From an uncultured Bacteroides sp. (GTDB lineage Bacteria; Bacteroidota; Bacteroidia; Bacteroidales; Bacteroidaceae), in NCBI GenBank assembly GCA_949296415.1, contig CASFQC010000001.1, positions 1 to 64,000 on the forward strand: 64,000 bases of DNA, given 5' to 3'. The first letter of the stretch is position 1. Each line of letters begins with the position of its first letter. Positions 41,369-49,515 of the stretch are shown one piece after another. Position numbers and translations under genes: made by a program. The notes under the pieces were generated by a model. It was not told where the DNA came from and did no database searches. It worked only from the letters and a program-made list of their open reading frames with translations.

Positions 41369-43696
41369 ATGAAGACAAGAGCCAAACTGATGCTGTCGTG
41401 CCTCTGCCTGATTGCGGGACTGCATACAGGCACGGCACAGACCGGACGCCTCACCGGTTATGTGAACCCTTTCGTAGGAACCGACGGATATGGCAACGTC
41501 TATCCGGGAGCACAAATCCCGTTCGGGGGAATACAGATAAGCCCCGACACCGACAGCAAATTCTACGATGCTGCGGCAGGCTACAAATATTCCCACCATA
41601 CCCTATTGGGATTCAGCCTGACACACCTCAGCGGCACGGGAATACCCGACTTGGGCGATTTCCTTTTCATCCCGGGTACAGGACAGATGAGACTTGACCC
41701 CGGCACTCATGAACACCCCGAACAGGGCTACCGGTCCAGGTACAGCCACGAACGCGAATGGGCGTCGCCGAACTACTACGCCGTGGAACTGACAGACTAC
41801 GGGGTGAAAGCGGAGATGACCGCAGGACTGCGGGCCGGCATGCTACGCTTCACTTACCCGAAGACCGACAGCGCATTCATCATGATAGACCTGAACCATA
41901 CCCTGTGGTGGAACTGCGAATGGGCCAACCTGCGCATGATAAACGACTCCACCCTGACAGGATACAAGCTGGTGAAAGGATGGGGACCGGAACGCCACGT
42001 GTACTTTGTGGCCACTTTCTCGAAAAAGCTGAAGGACTTCCGCATCATGCAAGACAAGAAACCCGTGATATACAACACCTCAAGGTTCCGCAGCAGTCTG
42101 GAGGCTTGGGGAAAGAACCTCATGGCCTGCATAGCCTTCGAGACTGGGGAGAACGAGGAAGTGCTGGTGAAGACCGCCGTGTCAGCGGTAAGCACGGACG
42201 GAGCCATGCTGAACCTGCGGGAACTGGACGGACTGACATTCGAACAGCTCAAGGCCAAAGGCGAAGACCTGTGGGAGAAGGAGCTGGGCAAATACCGACT
42301 CACGGCCGACAGGAAGACTAAGGAAACGTTCTACACCTCGGCCTATCACGCCGCCCTGCACCCGTTCGTGTTCCAGGATGCCGACGGACAGTTCCGGGGA
42401 CTGGACAAGAACATAGAACGCGCCGAAGGCTTCACCAACTACACCGTATTCTCGCTGTGGGACACTTACCGCGCCCTACATCCGTGGTTCAATCTGGTAC
42501 ACAGGGACATCAATGCCGACATTGCCAACTCCATGCTGGCGCACTACGACAAAAGTGTGGAGAAGATGCTGCCCATATGGTCCTTCTACGGCAACGAGAC
42601 GTGGTGCATGATAGGCTACCACGCCGTGTCCGTACTGGCCGACATGATAGTGAAAGGCGTGAAGGGCTTCGACTATGAAAGGGCCTACGAGGCCATGCGG
42701 ACCACCGCCACAAACCCCCACTTTGACTGCCTGCCCGAATACAGCCAACTGGGATACGTACCCTTTGACAAGGAAGCCGAGTCGGTGTCGAAGACACTGG
42801 AATATGCCTACGACGACTACTGCATGGCACAGGCCGCCAAGGCTCTGGGCAAAGAGGATGACTACCAATACTTCCTGAACCGTGCGCTGTCGTACCAGAA
42901 CCTCATTGATCCCGAAAGCGGATTCATGAGAGGAAAGGACAGCAAAGGAGAATGGCGCACACCGTTCACACCCGTCGCCTACCAAGGACCTGGCTCGGTG
43001 AACGGATGGGGCGACATAACCGAAGGATTCACCCTGCAATACACATGGTATGTGCCTCAGGACGTACAGGGATATATGAACGAGATAGGAAAGCCCCTGT
43101 TCCGCAAGCGGCTGGACGACCTATTCACCACCGAACTGCCCGACAGCATTCCTGGAGCGCACGACATTCAGGGACGGATAGGCGCCTACTGGCACGGAAA
43201 CGAGCCATGCCACCACATAGCCTACCTCTACAACTACCTGAAGGAACCGTGGAAATGCCAGAAATGGGTGCGCACCATAGCCGACCGATTCTATGGTAAC
43301 ACCCCTGACGCACTGAGCGGAAACGATGACTGCGGACAGATGTCGGCATGGTACATGTTCAACTGTATGGGATTCTATCCCACCGCACCGTCAAGCAACA
43401 TCTACAATATAGGCTCGCCATGTGTGCAGGGCATCAGCGTGACCATGAGCAACGGAAAGTGCATAGAAGTGACCACCGACAACTGGTCGGAACGCAACGT
43501 CTACGTCAAGACGCTGTACGTCAACGGGAAGAAATACGACAAGTCGTATCTTACCTACGATGACGTGCGCAACGGCGTGAAACTGCACTTCGTAATGAGC
43601 GACAAGCCCAACCGCCGCCGTGCCGTAAGCGACGAGGCCGTGCCGCCCTCGCTCTCCAGGCCGGGACACACCATGAGATACCAGCCGGCCCGATAA
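41369..43696 (+). CDS. GH92 alpha-mannosidase (second copy)
   Basis: A second 775-residue GH92 enzyme with signal peptide (MKTRAKLMLSCLCLIAGLHTGTAQ). It has the same architecture as the first copy: DYVNP-like opening (GYVNPFVGTDGYGNVYPGA), GFSLTHLSGTGIPDLGDF, HGNEPCHHIAYLYNYL and GNDDCGQMSAWYMFNCMGFYP. The two copies differ widely outside the motifs, so they are old paralogues with probably different linkage preference rather than a recent duplication. It is the last gene of the operon, followed by a strong terminator. Confidence 0.95.
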   Translation: MKTRAKLMLSCLCLIAGLHTGTAQTGRLTGYVNPFVGTDGYGNVYPGAQIPFGGIQISPDTDSKFYDAAAGYKYSHHTLLGFSLTHLSGTGIPDLGDFLFIPGTGQMRLDPGTHEHPEQGYRSRYSHEREWASPNYYAVELTDYGVKAEMTAGLRAGMLRFTYPKTDSAFIMIDLNHTLWWNCEWANLRMINDSTLTGYKLVKGWGPERHVYFVATFSKKLKDFRIMQDKKPVIYNTSRFRSSLEAWGKNLMACIAFETGENEEVLVKTAVSAVSTDGAMLNLRELDGLTFEQLKAKGEDLWEKELGKYRLTADRKTKETFYTSAYHAALHPFVFQDADGQFRGLDKNIERAEGFTNYTVFSLWDTYRALHPWFNLVHRDINADIANSMLAHYDKSVEKMLPIWSFYGNETWCMIGYHAVSVLADMIVKGVKGFDYERAYEAMRTTATNPHFDCLPEYSQLGYVPFDKEAESVSKTLEYAYDDYCMAQAAKALGKEDDYQYFLNRALSYQNLIDPESGFMRGKDSKGEWRTPFTPVAYQGPGSVNGWGDITEGFTLQYTWYVPQDVQGYMNEIGKPLFRKRLDDLFTTELPDSIPGAHDIQGRIGAYWHGNEPCHHIAYLYNYLKEPWKCQKWVRTIADRFYGNTPDALSGNDDCGQMSAWYMFNCMGFYPTAPSSNIYNIGSPCVQGISVTMSNGKCIEVTTDNWSERNVYVKTLYVNGKKYDKSYLTYDDVRNGVKLHFVMSDKPNRRRAVSDEAVPPSLSRPGHTMRYQPAR

Positions 43697-43731
43697 GACA
43701 AGAGAACGGCATCTGCCGCCGTCCATATATA

Positions 43732-43790
43732 GAAGAAGCGGAGTGAAGCGCATCCCACGAGAAGCTTTCACTCCGCTTCTTCTGTATACG
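43732..43790 (+). terminator. Strong hairpin after the GH92 operon
   Basis: A perfect 16-bp stem (GAAGAAGCGGAGTGAA at 43732-43747 with its complement at 43767-43782) follows the second GH92 gene by 35 bp. The T-run after it is weak, but stem length and position support termination. Confidence 0.75.
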
Positions 43791-43993
43791 GGCCTTCCAC
43801 ACACCTGCCTCCGGTACGGCAGCAGAAAACAAATTGTGGAATACCGGTGCCGCGCGGCAGGGGACGAAAGCAATTTTCCTTCTCCCCAGTCCTTATGTTT
43901 CATGCCGATACGCTATCTTTGCAGCTGCAAACCGTACGGAGGAAACGTCAGACCGACGCACCTTCCCCGTATCTTTTATCAGAAAATATCCGT

Positions 43994-45364
43994 ATGAAAG
44001 AACATTCCCCGGAAGCAGACTTTAAATCTGCGACTGCCGGTGACAGCAAGAAGCTGTTCATCGAAACCTACGGCTGCCAGATGAACGTGGCCGACAGCGA
44101 GGTGATAGCCTCGGTAATGAAAATGGCGGGCTACGACCCGGCCCAGACACCCGAAGAGGCCGATGCCGTATTCCTGAATACCTGCTCCATACGCGACAAC
44201 GCCGAGCAAAAGATTCTGAACAGGCTGGACTACTTCCAGTCGCTGCGCAAGAAACGCCCCCACTTGGTGGTGGGCGTGGTGGGCTGCATGGCCGAACGTG
44301 TGAAGGACGACCTCATCACCCGCCACGGCGTAGATTTGGTGGCCGGTCCCGACGCCTACCTCAGCCTGCCCCAGCTCATGGCGGAGGCAGAAGCCGGAGA
44401 GAAGGCCATCAATGTGGAACTGTCCGCCACCGAAACCTACCGCAACATCATCCCCACACGGCTGGGCGCCAACCGCATATCGGGATTCGTGTCCATCATG
44501 CGCGGATGCAACAATTTCTGCACCTACTGCATAGTGCCCTACACGCGCGGAAGAGAACGCAGCCGCGATGTGGAAAGCATACTGCGCGAAGTGGACGACC
44601 TGCAGCAGAAAGGCTATAAGGAAGTGACCCTGCTGGGACAGAACGTCAACTCCTACCGGTTCGTACGCCCCGACGGCACCGTGACAGACTTCCCCACCCT
44701 GCTGCGCACCGTGGCCCGACAGGCTCCGCAGATGCGCGTGCGCTTCACCACCTCACATCCCAAGGACATGAGCGACGACACCCTGCGCACCATAGCCGAA
44801 GAGCCAAACATATGCCGACACATCCACCTGCCCGTGCAAAGCGGAAGCAGCCGCATACTGAAACTGATGAACCGTAAATACGACCGCGAATGGTATCTGG
44901 AACGGGTGGCTGCCATACGCCGTATCATTCCCGACTGCGGCCTGAGCACCGACGTATTCTGCGGATTCCACAGCGAGACGGAAGAAGACCACCGGCTCAC
45001 CCTCAGTCTGATGGAAGAATGTGCTTATGACTCGGCCTTCATGTTCAAGTACTCCGAACGGCCCGGTACCTACGCCTCGAAGCATCTGCCCGACGACATA
45101 CCCGAAGAAGTGAAGATACGTCGGCTGAACGAGATAATAGCCCTGCAGAACCGCCTGTCTGCCGAAGCCAACGCCCGCTGCGTAGGGCGTACCTTCCAGG
45201 TGCTGGCGGAAGGCGTGAGCAAGCGCAGCCGCGACCAGCTGTTCGGACGCACGGAACAGAACCGTGTGGTGGTGTTCGACCGTGGACAGCATCGCACAGG
45301 CGACCTGGTGACACTGAAAATCACCGGTTCCACCTCGGCCACACTGCTGGGAGAAGAAGTCTGA
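43994..45364 (+). CDS. miaB: tRNA-2-methylthio-N6-dimethylallyladenosine synthase
   Basis: Radical-SAM methylthiotransferase that adds the methylthio group to i6A37 of tRNAs reading U-starting codons. The 456-residue protein has the N-terminal auxiliary-cluster cysteines Cys28, Cys64 and Cys98, the radical-SAM motif CxxxCxxC (Cys172, Cys176, Cys179 in GCNNFCTYC) and a C-terminal TRAM domain (FQVLAEGVSKRSRDQLFGRTEQNRVVVF). ATG 43994 is chosen because homology begins there; the longer open frame from 43847 crosses the promoter (-7 TATCTTTG at 43914-43921). Confidence 0.97.
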   Translation: MKEHSPEADFKSATAGDSKKLFIETYGCQMNVADSEVIASVMKMAGYDPAQTPEEADAVFLNTCSIRDNAEQKILNRLDYFQSLRKKRPHLVVGVVGCMAERVKDDLITRHGVDLVAGPDAYLSLPQLMAEAEAGEKAINVELSATETYRNIIPTRLGANRISGFVSIMRGCNNFCTYCIVPYTRGRERSRDVESILREVDDLQQKGYKEVTLLGQNVNSYRFVRPDGTVTDFPTLLRTVARQAPQMRVRFTTSHPKDMSDDTLRTIAEEPNICRHIHLPVQSGSSRILKLMNRKYDREWYLERVAAIRRIIPDCGLSTDVFCGFHSETEEDHRLTLSLMEECAYDSAFMFKYSERPGTYASKHLPDDIPEEVKIRRLNEIIALQNRLSAEANARCVGRTFQVLAEGVSKRSRDQLFGRTEQNRVVVFDRGQHRTGDLVTLKITGSTSATLLGEEV

Positions 45365-45373
45365 ACCTATAAA

Positions 45374-45427
45374 AATCCCCCGTCCGGAATGCCTTTTCGT
45401 TTCAGAGGCGTGTCCGGACGGGGGATT
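45374..45427. terminator. Bidirectional terminator between miaB and DUF4857 gene
   Basis: A perfect 15-bp stem (AATCCCCCGTCCGGA, 45374-45388, with 45413-45427) lies between the converging miaB and eight-gene locus transcripts. Confidence 0.8.
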
Positions 45428-45453
45428 ACCATATCCTCCCGTCTGCCAGGAAG

Positions 45454-46482
45454 TCACAGTCTGGGGAAAACGAACTTGTCCGCAGACGAAGTAAAGTGCA
45501 GCCCCGGAAGGCCTCCCTGTCCGACCGGATAAGACATGCGTCCGATAAGCGAGTAGTCATCGGCACGCAAGGCATAATAATCAGACGACTGCGAAGTGCG
45601 CACATTCACCGTCCAATCCATCATGTTGCCTATGATAAGCAGGTCGTCGGTCTCCGGATTATAGGCATCCACGCCGGTAGGAACAATACGGTAATCTGCC
45701 GCCACCACATACAGCCTGTGATTCTTGTCGGTAAACAGTCCCCTTGTCTGTCTGCTGCGGAACTCGGTGACAAACAGATGGCACGGCCGCACCCCGTCGG
45801 GTAGCTCCACCACCTTCACATAGGGTCTTCCACGCATCTGTTTCATGTGAAACAGCTTGCCTTCGGCGTCAAGCAGCAGATAGCCCTCGTCATACTCTTT
45901 CCTTGTGGTAGGATTCCCCGCCACACAAGTGGCCGGAAAGCAGAATCCCTTGTTGGCCAGCGTCTGCGTGAAAAGCCGACTCTTGCCGTCCTTCCTGCTG
46001 TTGGCCTTCATGTCTATGAACTCAATGCCTTCGGACGTAAAACGGAACACGTCGTCGGGCATCTCCAGATCCACACGTCCCGACATGCTCTCCAGCAAAG
46101 GATAAAGGCCGGGCAGACAGGCATTGATGTCCTGCGCCGAAGCCCGGAAAGTGAAGTTGGTAAGCTGCACCTCACGGGGAGTTACAGGCACTCCCATCAG
46201 CGTGTCGGGAAAACGTTCGTCGCTCATCAGCTGCCTGACATAAAAGAAGGGCAACAGACTGTCAGCCTGTTCCTGCGTATACACGTTCCCCGCACGGTCA
46301 GTACGCTCCACCGTCCCGCTGCGCTGACGCGCCACAGATATGAAGTCACCGGCCAGTCCGCTGTAAAGCGTGAACGGCACGGAAGCCGGACGGACGGTGA
46401 GGAAATTGTAACACCACGGCAACTGCCACAGCAGCACCAGCACTATGGTCACTCCTAAGAATATCTTGCTAAAACGTATCAT
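45454..46482 (-). CDS. DUF4857 membrane-anchored protein
   Basis: A 342-residue protein with one N-terminal membrane helix (FLGVTIVLVLLWQLPWCYNFL) and a large extracytoplasmic domain with repeated beta-strand segments (DEGYLLLDAEGKLFHMKQMRGRPYV; HRLYVVAADYRIVPTGVDAYNPETDDLLIIGNM). It matches DUF4857 by memory of the family; no catalytic motif is visible. It is the last gene of the leftward eight-gene locus, 52 bp after the ABC permease, and may be a periplasmic accessory part of that transporter. Confidence 0.75.
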   Translation of the reverse strand: MIRFSKIFLGVTIVLVLLWQLPWCYNFLTVRPASVPFTLYSGLAGDFISVARQRSGTVERTDRAGNVYTQEQADSLLPFFYVRQLMSDERFPDTLMGVPVTPREVQLTNFTFRASAQDINACLPGLYPLLESMSGRVDLEMPDDVFRFTSEGIEFIDMKANSRKDGKSRLFTQTLANKGFCFPATCVAGNPTTRKEYDEGYLLLDAEGKLFHMKQMRGRPYVKVVELPDGVRPCHLFVTEFRSRQTRGLFTDKNHRLYVVAADYRIVPTGVDAYNPETDDLLIIGNMMDWTVNVRTSQSSDYYALRADDYSLIGRMSYPVGQGGLPGLHFTSSADKFVFPRL

Positions 46483-46534
46483 AAATCTATTCGCAGTTGT
46501 TGTTTGAATCGTTGATCAATCAGTGTCGGCATAC

Positions 46535-47206
46535 TCAGTCCTGCCTGCCTTCCTTAAATCGTGTCACCGAAAGCCACGCCAGCGAAGAAGCCAGCAGGAC
46601 ATAGACAACCAGCCAAGGCAGGAAAGCATTGTAAGCCTCAGGAGCCGGAGCCAGAAAAAACACACGGAGCACCAGGATGCTTACCGCCGCGTTCAGCACA
46701 CGCCTTTTCCACGTAGGCTCCAGGCAGACCCATGACAGCAACTGATAAGCGGCCACGCCTGCCACATACCAAGGCATGGCCGTAAGCAGCACACGGCTCC
46801 ATAACTCATAAGGCAATATGCTGTACAGGCAGCCCCACATAAGCAGGTAATTCACGGCAAAACAAGCCAACAGAGCCAGAAGACCATACAACAGCATCAC
46901 ATTGACCATGCGCAATTGCGGATAAGGCAGATGAAGGGTCAGCTTCAGACACTTGCGGTACATCTCTGGCACAAACTGCACCAATGCCAGCAACAGTCCG
47001 GCCAACAAAGGAATGTATTGCAACAAATCCACAAACACCACATCGCGCGAGAGCATCACCTCCCACACGTGTTCCACTCCCTTGAGCCTGGCCACACGGA
47101 AGATGCGCAACATGGCATAGCCGGCAAAGCCGGTAGTCACCAACAACGCCAGCAACAAGTACCAGCGCGTCTTTATCCATTCTTTATAAAATATGGCTTT
47201 AGTCAT
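46535..47206 (-). CDS. ABC-2-like membrane permease subunit
   Basis: A 223-residue protein with about six hydrophobic helices (for example WYLLLALLVTTGFAGYAML, LLAGLLLALVQFVPEMY, LLYGLLALLACFAVNYLLM and the final AFLPWLVVYVLLASSLAWLSV). The pattern fits the small ABC-2-type permeases that pair with a single ATPase. It lies 40 bp after the ATPase gene. No substrate-specific motif is visible. Confidence 0.75.
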   Translation of the reverse strand: MTKAIFYKEWIKTRWYLLLALLVTTGFAGYAMLRIFRVARLKGVEHVWEVMLSRDVVFVDLLQYIPLLAGLLLALVQFVPEMYRKCLKLTLHLPYPQLRMVNVMLLYGLLALLACFAVNYLLMWGCLYSILPYELWSRVLLTAMPWYVAGVAAYQLLSWVCLEPTWKRRVLNAAVSILVLRVFFLAPAPEAYNAFLPWLVVYVLLASSLAWLSVTRFKEGRQD

Positions 47207-47246
47207 CGTTTTTCAAAATACTTCGTTTCTTATTCGGAAAATACGC

Positions 47247-48137
47247 TCAATACTTACCTGTAAGGCCGATGAAGGCATCTTCCAGACTGACATGCTCTCC
47301 CTGTAGGCCGGTATAAGGCACTTCCATCTTCCTCAGTTCGGATTCGGCCTCCTGAGGTTGCAGAAAGGAAAAGACCTCCACTGTGTTCCTTATGAAAGTA
47401 GGATGATGGAAACCGTGTCCTTCCGGCATCTGCCTGTAAGCGTCAGGCACGGTGAACGTATAACGGTACAACGTGTCGAGCAGCTGCCTCACGGGCTGCT
47501 GTGTCAGTATGCGGCCATAATCCATGATGATGCAGTCATCTATAAGACGCTCCATGTCTTGAATGATGTGCGATGTGAGGAACACAGTCTTGTTCTCCGA
47601 ACGGGCGTAATCGCGCAGATAGTCAACAAACAACCGGCGATAGCCCGGATCCAGTCCCAACGAGAAGTCGTCCAGCACCAGCAGTTCCGGATTCTGCGCC
47701 AGAATAAGCCCCAATGCCACTTGCGACCGTTGCCCGTTTGACATGCGCGAAATGCGCTGTCCGGGTGCCACCTGCAACTTGTCCATAAGCTCATAGTAGG
47801 CATCACGACGCCACATCCCAGGATAAAACGCAGCATAGAATCTCTCTATCTGGCTGATGGTCATGAACTGGTACTGCACATGTCCCTCAAGCAGCAGACC
47901 TATGTTACGGCGCACGGAAGGAGACATTTGCTGTATGTCATGTCCGAAGATGCGACATTCCCCGGCACGGGGCTTCAGATATCCGCTCAGGATATTGATG
48001 GTAGTGGTCTTCCCTGTGCCGTTCTTACCAAGCAATCCCAGTATGCGTCCCTTGGGCACACTGAAACTGAGGTTTTCGTATATGCGTCTCTTACCGTAGT
48101 AGTGCGTCAGACCGACGCATTCTATGATTTTTTCCAT
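47247..48137 (-). CDS. ABC transporter ATP-binding protein
   Basis: A 296-residue ATPase; ATG 48137 (MEKIIECVGLTHYYG) is preferred over ATG 48188, whose extension is not family-like. Walker A is GLLGKNGTGKTTT, the signature is RMSNGQRSQVALGL (S-N-G-Q in place of L-S-G-G), and Walker B is LLVLDDFSLGLDPG. The residue after the Walker B Asp, normally the catalytic Glu, is Asp here, a conservative change that could slow ATP hydrolysis. The H-loop His is in FLTSHIIQDME. It pairs with the downstream permease. Confidence 0.92.
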   Translation of the reverse strand: MEKIIECVGLTHYYGKRRIYENLSFSVPKGRILGLLGKNGTGKTTTINILSGYLKPRAGECRIFGHDIQQMSPSVRRNIGLLLEGHVQYQFMTISQIERFYAAFYPGMWRRDAYYELMDKLQVAPGQRISRMSNGQRSQVALGLILAQNPELLVLDDFSLGLDPGYRRLFVDYLRDYARSENKTVFLTSHIIQDMERLIDDCIIMDYGRILTQQPVRQLLDTLYRYTFTVPDAYRQMPEGHGFHHPTFIRNTVEVFSFLQPQEAESELRKMEVPYTGLQGEHVSLEDAFIGLTGKY

Positions 48138-48188
48138 TGTCAATATGTGATTGTAACATAAGAAATTATTGTCGCAGTCACGCTTCAC

Positions 48189-48764
48189 CTACGCCAGCAG
48201 AAACCAAATCACCGGCACGGCTATGCCAACCAGCAACTCTATACCTCCCCGGCCCCACAAACCTTTGGTGCCTTTCAGCATGACCACCCCCGTAAGGGTA
48301 ATCAGCAGCAGTCCTACAGCAAAAACGTCGGCAAACCAAGTCCACCAGCGTCCGGGATTATAGTGCAACGTGGCAAAGGCGCCGAGCAACGGTTTGCGGG
48401 TGAGTTTTTCGTAGACGGCGGTGCCTTCTGTCATATTCACCCACAGGTTGGAACCACTCTTCAGAAACACTTTCATCTGTCCCGGCTTGGGGAAATAATG
48501 TTTGGTGTAGTTTCCTTCTTCGCCAAGCGGCTCCAACAGCCGCATCACCTCGTCCTTGTCCGGCTTGGCACCGGCAGGCCAGGAATGCGGCAGGCTGTAT
48601 TCCGTCCTCTTCACGCTGTAGTGAGGATTGATAGTATCACGATGGTTCATGGCTATGCCCGACACGGCATAAGCCACAACCAGTCCGGCAAAGAAGAAGG
48701 ACACCTCGCGGTGTACCGCCCTGCTCCACCGGCGTAGCGAGGAAGCAAGTTTACCGAATCTCAT
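48189..48764 (-). CDS. PepSY-associated inner-membrane protein
   Basis: A 191-residue protein with three hydrophobic helices: FFFAGLVVAYAVSGIAMNH near the N-terminus, WTWFADVFAVGLLLITLTGVVML, and ELLVGIAVPVIWFLLA at the end. Between the first two is a short extracytoplasmic PepSY-like domain. This topology is typical of PepSY-TM proteins found beside TonB-dependent siderophore or haem receptors, where some reduce ferric complexes. It overlaps the upstream lipoprotein gene by 14 bp, so the two are co-translated. HREVSFFFAG holds a His near the membrane that could bind haem; that is speculative. Confidence 0.8.
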   Translation of the reverse strand: MRFGKLASSLRRWSRAVHREVSFFFAGLVVAYAVSGIAMNHRDTINPHYSVKRTEYSLPHSWPAGAKPDKDEVMRLLEPLGEEGNYTKHYFPKPGQMKVFLKSGSNLWVNMTEGTAVYEKLTRKPLLGAFATLHYNPGRWWTWFADVFAVGLLLITLTGVVMLKGTKGLWGRGGIELLVGIAVPVIWFLLA

Positions 48765-49344
48765 AATTCTCGGCCTGCAGATAATAGAACGACAGATACG
48801 CCTTGCCCTCAGCTTTCTGACGCTGTGCTATACGGGCACGGAAATCGGCTATGCGACCTTCGGACGTATCGGCCGTCTCGCCTCGCGCCTTCTTTTCGCT
48901 GTCGCATCCGGCGGCAGTCTCACCATGCTGCTGCACGGCCGAGTTTTTCAGTCTGGCTTCCCATTGCTGCAGATAGGCCTCGTCAATGCGCTGTTCCATC
49001 AGCTTGCCGGTGACGCGCACCATGTTGTTCACACACTTGGTGTCAAAAGAGCCCAGCTCACCGGCCTCCACACGGATGGTCTGCGTGTCATCGCTTCCCA
49101 TCAGAAAGATTTTGGTGGCACCATGCTTGCAGGTATGCGTACACACCCCTTCCACAGTTACGGTCTGTCCGGCCAGTGTCTCGGCCTTGGCCAGCAGGCT
49201 GTCTATTTCCATGGCGGCATTGCTGTCTGCCTGCACGGCCACGTTGTCACTGTCTGCGTGCTGTTGTTGTTTGTTGCCGCACGATGTTCCGCACAGCAGA
49301 ATAGCGGCCAATGCGGCCATCATCATCAATCTGTTCGCTTTCAT
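48751..49344 (-). CDS. Small lipoprotein with OB-fold-like domain and Cys/His cluster
   Basis: A 197-residue lipoprotein (Cys22, GTSC). Residues about 50-115 resemble an OB-fold binding domain (AETLAGQTVTVEGVCTHTCKHGATKIFLMG), and this segment carries CTHTCKH, a possible metal-binding cluster. The C-terminal part is charged and helical (RIADFRARIAQRQKAEG). Its position between the DUF6850 barrel and the PepSY protein suggests a periplasmic or outer-membrane carrier for the locus substrate. I do not recognise a named family. A hairpin GCCCTA-CCAA-TAGGGC lies just upstream (49370-49385). Confidence 0.7.
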   Translation of the reverse strand: MKANRLMMMAALAAILLCGTSCGNKQQQHADSDNVAVQADSNAAMEIDSLLAKAETLAGQTVTVEGVCTHTCKHGATKIFLMGSDDTQTIRVEAGELGSFDTKCVNNMVRVTGKLMEQRIDEAYLQQWEARLKNSAVQQHGETAAGCDSEKKARGETADTSEGRIADFRARIAQRQKAEGKAYLSFYYLQAENYEIR

Positions 49345-49369
49345 TTTCTTCTTTATTATGTTTTTATAA

Positions 49370-49385
49370 GCCCTACCAATAGGGC
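49370..49385. other. Small perfect hairpin in the lipoprotein gene leader
   Basis: GCCCTA-CCAA-TAGGGC has 6-bp perfect arms and a 4-nt loop. It sits in the 171-bp gap between the DUF6850 and lipoprotein genes, 26 bp before the latter's ATG. It could be an attenuator, an RNA-processing point or an operator. Confidence 0.35.
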
Positions 49386-49515
49386 CATATTGTTCAAATG
49401 TCTTTTTGTCTTATACTTATTTTGACGTAGGTCTGGCGACTTGTCCCGATATGGCTGTCTGTCATTTCCCGTTTTTTGGAAGAAGAACATGCCATGTGGA
49501 CATGGAAATGACCCG

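Noticed and set aside
43847..43993. N-terminal extension of MiaB
   Set aside because: It crosses the -7 promoter element and adds non-conserved residues before the normal MiaB start.
49345..49515. tRNA-like hairpin region
   Set aside because: Only one 6-bp hairpin is present; no cloverleaf or anticodon arm could be drawn.
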